DNA of 64,000 nt, taken from contig NC_021487.1 of assembly GCF_000427095.1 (NCBI RefSeq), positions 3,373,862 through 3,437,861 on the forward strand, in the 5' to 3' direction. The DNA is from Chthonomonas calidirosea T49 (GTDB lineage: Bacteria; Armatimonadota; Chthonomonadetes; Chthonomonadales; Chthonomonadaceae). Within the stretch, counting starts at the first letter, position 1, and each line of letters begins with the position of its first letter. Positions 60,967 to 64,000 of the stretch are shown piece by piece. Both the position numbers and the translations under genes were made by a program. Under the pieces are notes generated by a model. That model had not been told where the DNA came from. It saw nothing but the letters and a program-made list of their open reading frames with translations, and did not search any database.

Positions 60967-61725
60967 TTAGAAGCGGGCGAAACGAAATTTGATGAGCGTC
61001 CATATGGCAATGACGCCGTCGGTCCACCGAATTTTTTTGCCCTGTGCGATGGTTCTCGCCTGGTAGCGAATGGGCACCTCCACAATGCGATGGTGGCGCC
61101 GGATGAGTTTGGCCGTAACCTCCGGGCAGAACTCGAATCGACGGCAAGTCAACGGCAACGAGCGCAGCACCTCGGTTCGAAAGGCCTTGTAACAGGTGGC
61201 CTCATCGGTGAGAGGGGTGCGATAAAAGCTGCGAACCATCCAAGCAAGGAGGCGGTTGATGAGTCGATTGGCAAGCCGCATTTTGGGCATGCCGTGGGTG
61301 AAGCGTGATCCGTAGACCGCGCTGACGTTGGGGTCTGAAAAGGCCTTCAGAATAACCAGATAGTCTTGGGGATCGTACTCGAGGTCGCCGTCCTGAATGA
61401 TGCAGAACTCGCCTTGGGCGTAGGGTAGAGCGGTGCGTATGGCGGCACCTTTGCCTTGATTTCGCTCGTGATAAAATACACGTACATCTGGAATTTTGCC
61501 CTCAACTTCCCTTTGTAGCAGCTCGCGGGTACCATCGGTTGAGCCGTCATCTACGATCAGTATCTCCTTCTCAACCGGCACGGCCAGCACACGGTCGAGC
61601 AGGGTAAGCAGCGTTCCCCGTTCGTTCATGACAGGCATCAGCACGCTAAGCACGTAGCGCGATGAAGAGGGAGTGACTTGGATAGAGGTGCCAAGCTCCT
61701 GAGCGCCTCCGTTCGATGATTTCAT
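60967..61725 (-). CDS. Family 2 glycosyltransferase, dolichyl-phosphate-mannose-synthase-like
   Basis: 252 residues from ATG 61725; an ATG at 61794 and a TTG at 61866 are in frame, and none has a clear ribosome site. GT2 motifs: LSVLMPVMNERGTL, IVDDGSTDGT, GKGAAIRTAL, QDGDLEYDPQDY and YGSRF. It resembles synthases that load a sugar on a polyprenyl phosphate. There is no C-terminal membrane helix, so it acts on the cytoplasmic face without an anchor. Confidence 0.9.
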   Translation of the reverse strand: MKSSNGGAQELGTSIQVTPSSSRYVLSVLMPVMNERGTLLTLLDRVLAVPVEKEILIVDDGSTDGTRELLQREVEGKIPDVRVFYHERNQGKGAAIRTALPYAQGEFCIIQDGDLEYDPQDYLVILKAFSDPNVSAVYGSRFTHGMPKMRLANRLINRLLAWMVRSFYRTPLTDEATCYKAFRTEVLRSLPLTCRRFEFCPEVTAKLIRRHHRIVEVPIRYQARTIAQGKKIRWTDGVIAIWTLIKFRFARF

Positions 61726-62007
61726 AAAACTGTGGCAAGAGACCTGCTCCCTTTCAGTGGGGGAGAGAAGCCGTCTCCTCCTTTCTATGGGCATAAATAT
61801 TTTCGGCGGGAATCGTCCGCATAAACCTGTCTCCGTAGGGCCAAGGTAGGCGTTCGGAAAACGCAAGAAGACTGCCGAAGAGCGAATTTGCTCCTTTGCA
61901 GTTATACGTGTTTTGCGCGCATCGAGTCGCGTTACAAAGAGCCGAAAAATTTGTCAAAGAGTCGTACGACATAATACTACGAAATATAACAAGGAGGAAC
62001 CCGATCC

Positions 62008-63996
62008 ATGCTGCGACAGCCAATCTTTTCTTTTGGAGTAGTGCTAACCACCCTCTTTTTGGTGGGAGACCTCGCACGTACCCAAACACCCACATTAGGA
62101 GGCTACAAAGCGCCGCCGGGAGTCTATCGTACGAGCTGGGTGGGTAACACGTTTGGTGGAAGCGGAGGCCCCAACGGTTTCGGCTATTGGGTTCAAGATG
62201 GGGTCGCTAAGTTGGCCGTAAGCCCGGATGGAACCGCCTTTTGTGGGGTTGATTGGGACGAGGCAGGGCGGTGTGTGGGGCTTTACAAAGAGGGGCAGGT
62301 TAACCGAGTGCTCCTGAAAGGGGCTGGTAAAGAGACGGCTTGGGGATGGAACACCGCCAATAGGGCTCTGGCCGTATGGAAAGACACGATTTACATTGCC
62401 AACGAGGGTAAGCAACTGCTTCGCTTCCGTTGGCATCCGGGCGACATCAACTCGGCGGTCTTTGTGGATGAAACCGCTCTCCCTGCGAAAGCTGTTGCCG
62501 TTGCCGCAAACAGGAGATGGATTGTGGTGGCCTACCCCGATGCCATTGAGTTGCGCTCTGCACAGAACAGGCGGGTCGTGCGTCGCTTTCCTTTGCAAGG
62601 CGTGAAGGATGTGGCCTTAACAACGGACGATAGCCTCTGGGTGCTAGCCGGCAAGAACGTTCAACGCCTCTCTGTGACGGGGCAGGCGCTTCCCGGCATA
62701 ATCTCTCACCTTCAAGACCCAACGGCCGTCGCCATCTCTAACCGAAACCCCCATCAGCTGCTCGTCTGCGATAACGGCCCGCGACAGCAGATTCTGTTTT
62801 ATGATCTAAAACCTACACCCCGTCTCGTTAAGGTATTTGGCGCCTATAGCGGCCTGATGTCAGGACAACCAGGGGAGGTCAAGCCAAACAAGCTTTTTGG
62901 TTTGCGAGGTGCAAACACAGACGCCGCCGGAAACCTCTATGTGGCCATGAGCTTCGGTAACGGGCCTAATGGACACTGTCTCCTGCGCTGCTTTGCACCA
63001 AATGGTGTCCTAAAGTGGCAAGTCATGAATCTCTCCTTTGTAGATACGTTTGGCTTTGACCCGGACTCCGACGGAAGCTTGGTTTTTAGTCGAGATGCTA
63101 TCTTTCGGCTTGACCTTAACAAGCCAAAGCCAGGGAGCGAGTGGAGTTTAAAGGCTTTCAGTGTGCCCTATCCACAGGAGCAGCACTCAGACCGATTGCG
63201 CTACGGACAGTCGGCCATTGTGAGGGATTTGCAGGGGAGGCGCGTCCTCTACCTCATTGGCCAGTATGCCGGTGGGTTTCAAATCTATGCTTTTCGAGGA
63301 AATATTGCCTACCTCGTAGGCAAAATAGGTAGAAACGATAGTTGGGCCTGGTATGTAGATTCGCATGGCGATATCTGGAACGGGGATGGCCCAAATCGTA
63401 GCCTATTATGCTATCGCTTTTTAGGATGGAATTCACAAGGAAAACCGCGCTATGATTGGAAAAACCCTGAGGTGTGGCCATGGCCTAACGATTTTGAGCT
63501 GGTACGACGCGTTATCTACAACGCCGATACCGACACGCTCTATCTCTTTGGGTATCTGCGTGGAGAGACCATCGATTCATGGGGGGTGATCGGACATACC
63601 GCTCGATGCTACGATGGTTGGCGGTCTGGATCGCGAAAGATCCGGTGGACGGTTTCGATGCCCGTGAACCCCCATGGAAACGACCAAGGCCAGCCCCTTA
63701 CGCCTCAGGCAGTGGATGTGGCCGGTGACTACCTGTTTGTGGGCATGGTAAAGCCAGAAGATAATCGGCAGTACACGCATATTTTTCGTGTGTCAGATGG
63801 GAGCTATGTCGGGTCGCTCTACCCTGGGCCAGAAGTGGGGGAGAACGCAGGCTGGCAGGACATGCCCTATGCGGTTCAAGCTTATCGTCGTAAAAACGGG
63901 GAGTATCTGGTGCTGGTGGAAGAGGATTGGCGGGGGAAGAACCTGCTGTACCGGTGGTGGCCCAATGGACGGCAGCAAAGCGCTAACGCCCATTAA
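62008..63996 (+). CDS. Secreted propeller-like protein, 662 residues
   Basis: Ends four bases before the window edge and is complete. An N-terminal signal peptide (LRQPIFSFGVVLTTLFLVGDLARTQT) is followed by repeated strands that look like NHL/WD-type blades: AKLAVSPDGTAFCGVDW, NRALAVWKDTIYIANEGKQLLRF, DVALTTDDSLWVLAGKNVQRL, NLYVAMSFGNGPNGHCLLRCF. No catalytic motif is visible. AGGAGG lies 11 nt before the ATG. It may bind a polysaccharide or a surface protein; no family was identified. Confidence 0.75.
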   Translation: MLRQPIFSFGVVLTTLFLVGDLARTQTPTLGGYKAPPGVYRTSWVGNTFGGSGGPNGFGYWVQDGVAKLAVSPDGTAFCGVDWDEAGRCVGLYKEGQVNRVLLKGAGKETAWGWNTANRALAVWKDTIYIANEGKQLLRFRWHPGDINSAVFVDETALPAKAVAVAANRRWIVVAYPDAIELRSAQNRRVVRRFPLQGVKDVALTTDDSLWVLAGKNVQRLSVTGQALPGIISHLQDPTAVAISNRNPHQLLVCDNGPRQQILFYDLKPTPRLVKVFGAYSGLMSGQPGEVKPNKLFGLRGANTDAAGNLYVAMSFGNGPNGHCLLRCFAPNGVLKWQVMNLSFVDTFGFDPDSDGSLVFSRDAIFRLDLNKPKPGSEWSLKAFSVPYPQEQHSDRLRYGQSAIVRDLQGRRVLYLIGQYAGGFQIYAFRGNIAYLVGKIGRNDSWAWYVDSHGDIWNGDGPNRSLLCYRFLGWNSQGKPRYDWKNPEVWPWPNDFELVRRVIYNADTDTLYLFGYLRGETIDSWGVIGHTARCYDGWRSGSRKIRWTVSMPVNPHGNDQGQPLTPQAVDVAGDYLFVGMVKPEDNRQYTHIFRVSDGSYVGSLYPGPEVGENAGWQDMPYAVQAYRRKNGEYLVLVEEDWRGKNLLYRWWPNGRQQSANAH

Positions 63997-64000
63997 GCTT

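Noticed and set aside
61754..62095. 113-codon - strand frame upstream of the glycosyltransferase
   Set aside because: Overlaps the start of the secreted 662-residue gene and the glycosyltransferase leader; no ribosome site.

Overview
The window reads as one chromosomal stretch of a free-living bacterium with moderate GC and no phage, transposon, CRISPR or rRNA/tRNA signal. The S10, spc and alpha ribosomal clusters are contiguous, ribonucleotide reductase is the B12-dependent class II type, NrdR and a T-box leader are present, and secreted beta-propeller, DUF1800 and DUF1501 genes are frequent. This suits a deep-branching Terrabacteria-type lineage. My best guess is Armatimonadota (Chthonomonas-like), but that is inference from gene content and was not tested by any search.

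Layout. 1-20577: translation super-operon on the + strand (rpsJ 3' end, rplC-D-W-B, rpsS, rplV, rpsC, rplP, rpmC, rpsQ, rplN-X-E, an inserted EF-G-like gene, rpsN-H, rplF-R, rpsE, rpmD, rplO, secY, adk, map, infA, rpmJ, rpsM-K-D, rpoA, rplQ, truA, rplM, rpsI). 20598-25700: an NlpC/P60 wall hydrolase, then a lamin-tail-domain protein and the nrdR-nrdJ unit on the - strand. 25806-29272: a membrane-anchored tyrosine-phosphatase-like protein and a propeller/phosphoesterase protein. 29297-34661: an ABC ATPase, a YhbH-like vWA protein, PrkA kinase, and an ArsR-HTH regulator fused to a cobalamin-binding module. 34919-42049: a small orphan gene, a DUF1800/DUF1501 pair, an esterase and a DPP-IV-like peptidase ending in a VHL-beta-like domain. 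42253-47092: miaB, a LacI-type regulator, purB and a GYF_2 membrane protein. 47154-51024: a tight six-gene - strand operon (two TrkA-type K+ regulatory proteins, two half-CHAD proteins, a helix-hairpin-helix protein, Ppx/GppA). 51183-53442: HAD phosphatase and Mn-type pyrophosphatase. 53443-60924: a T-box-controlled branched-chain amino acid operon (ilvB, orphan, ilvN, two membrane orphans, ilvC, leuA) ending at a terminator, then DUF4342. 60967-63996: a family 2 glycosyltransferase and a large secreted protein.

Regulatory points. The leader of the EF-G-like gene holds four alternately complementary segments, the last being the Shine-Dalgarno site, which is the logic of a translational switch. 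At least nine genes have an intercistronic hairpin ending 0-20 nt before their Shine-Dalgarno. Two genes have a -10 box so close to the start codon that a leaderless mRNA is expected. A perfect TGTGA-N6-TCACA palindrome lies between the TrkA/CHAD/Ppx operon and the HAD gene. The TrkA-CHAD-CHAD-HhH-Ppx operon, the ArsR-B12 regulator and the EF-G leader are the most promising candidates for something undescribed.
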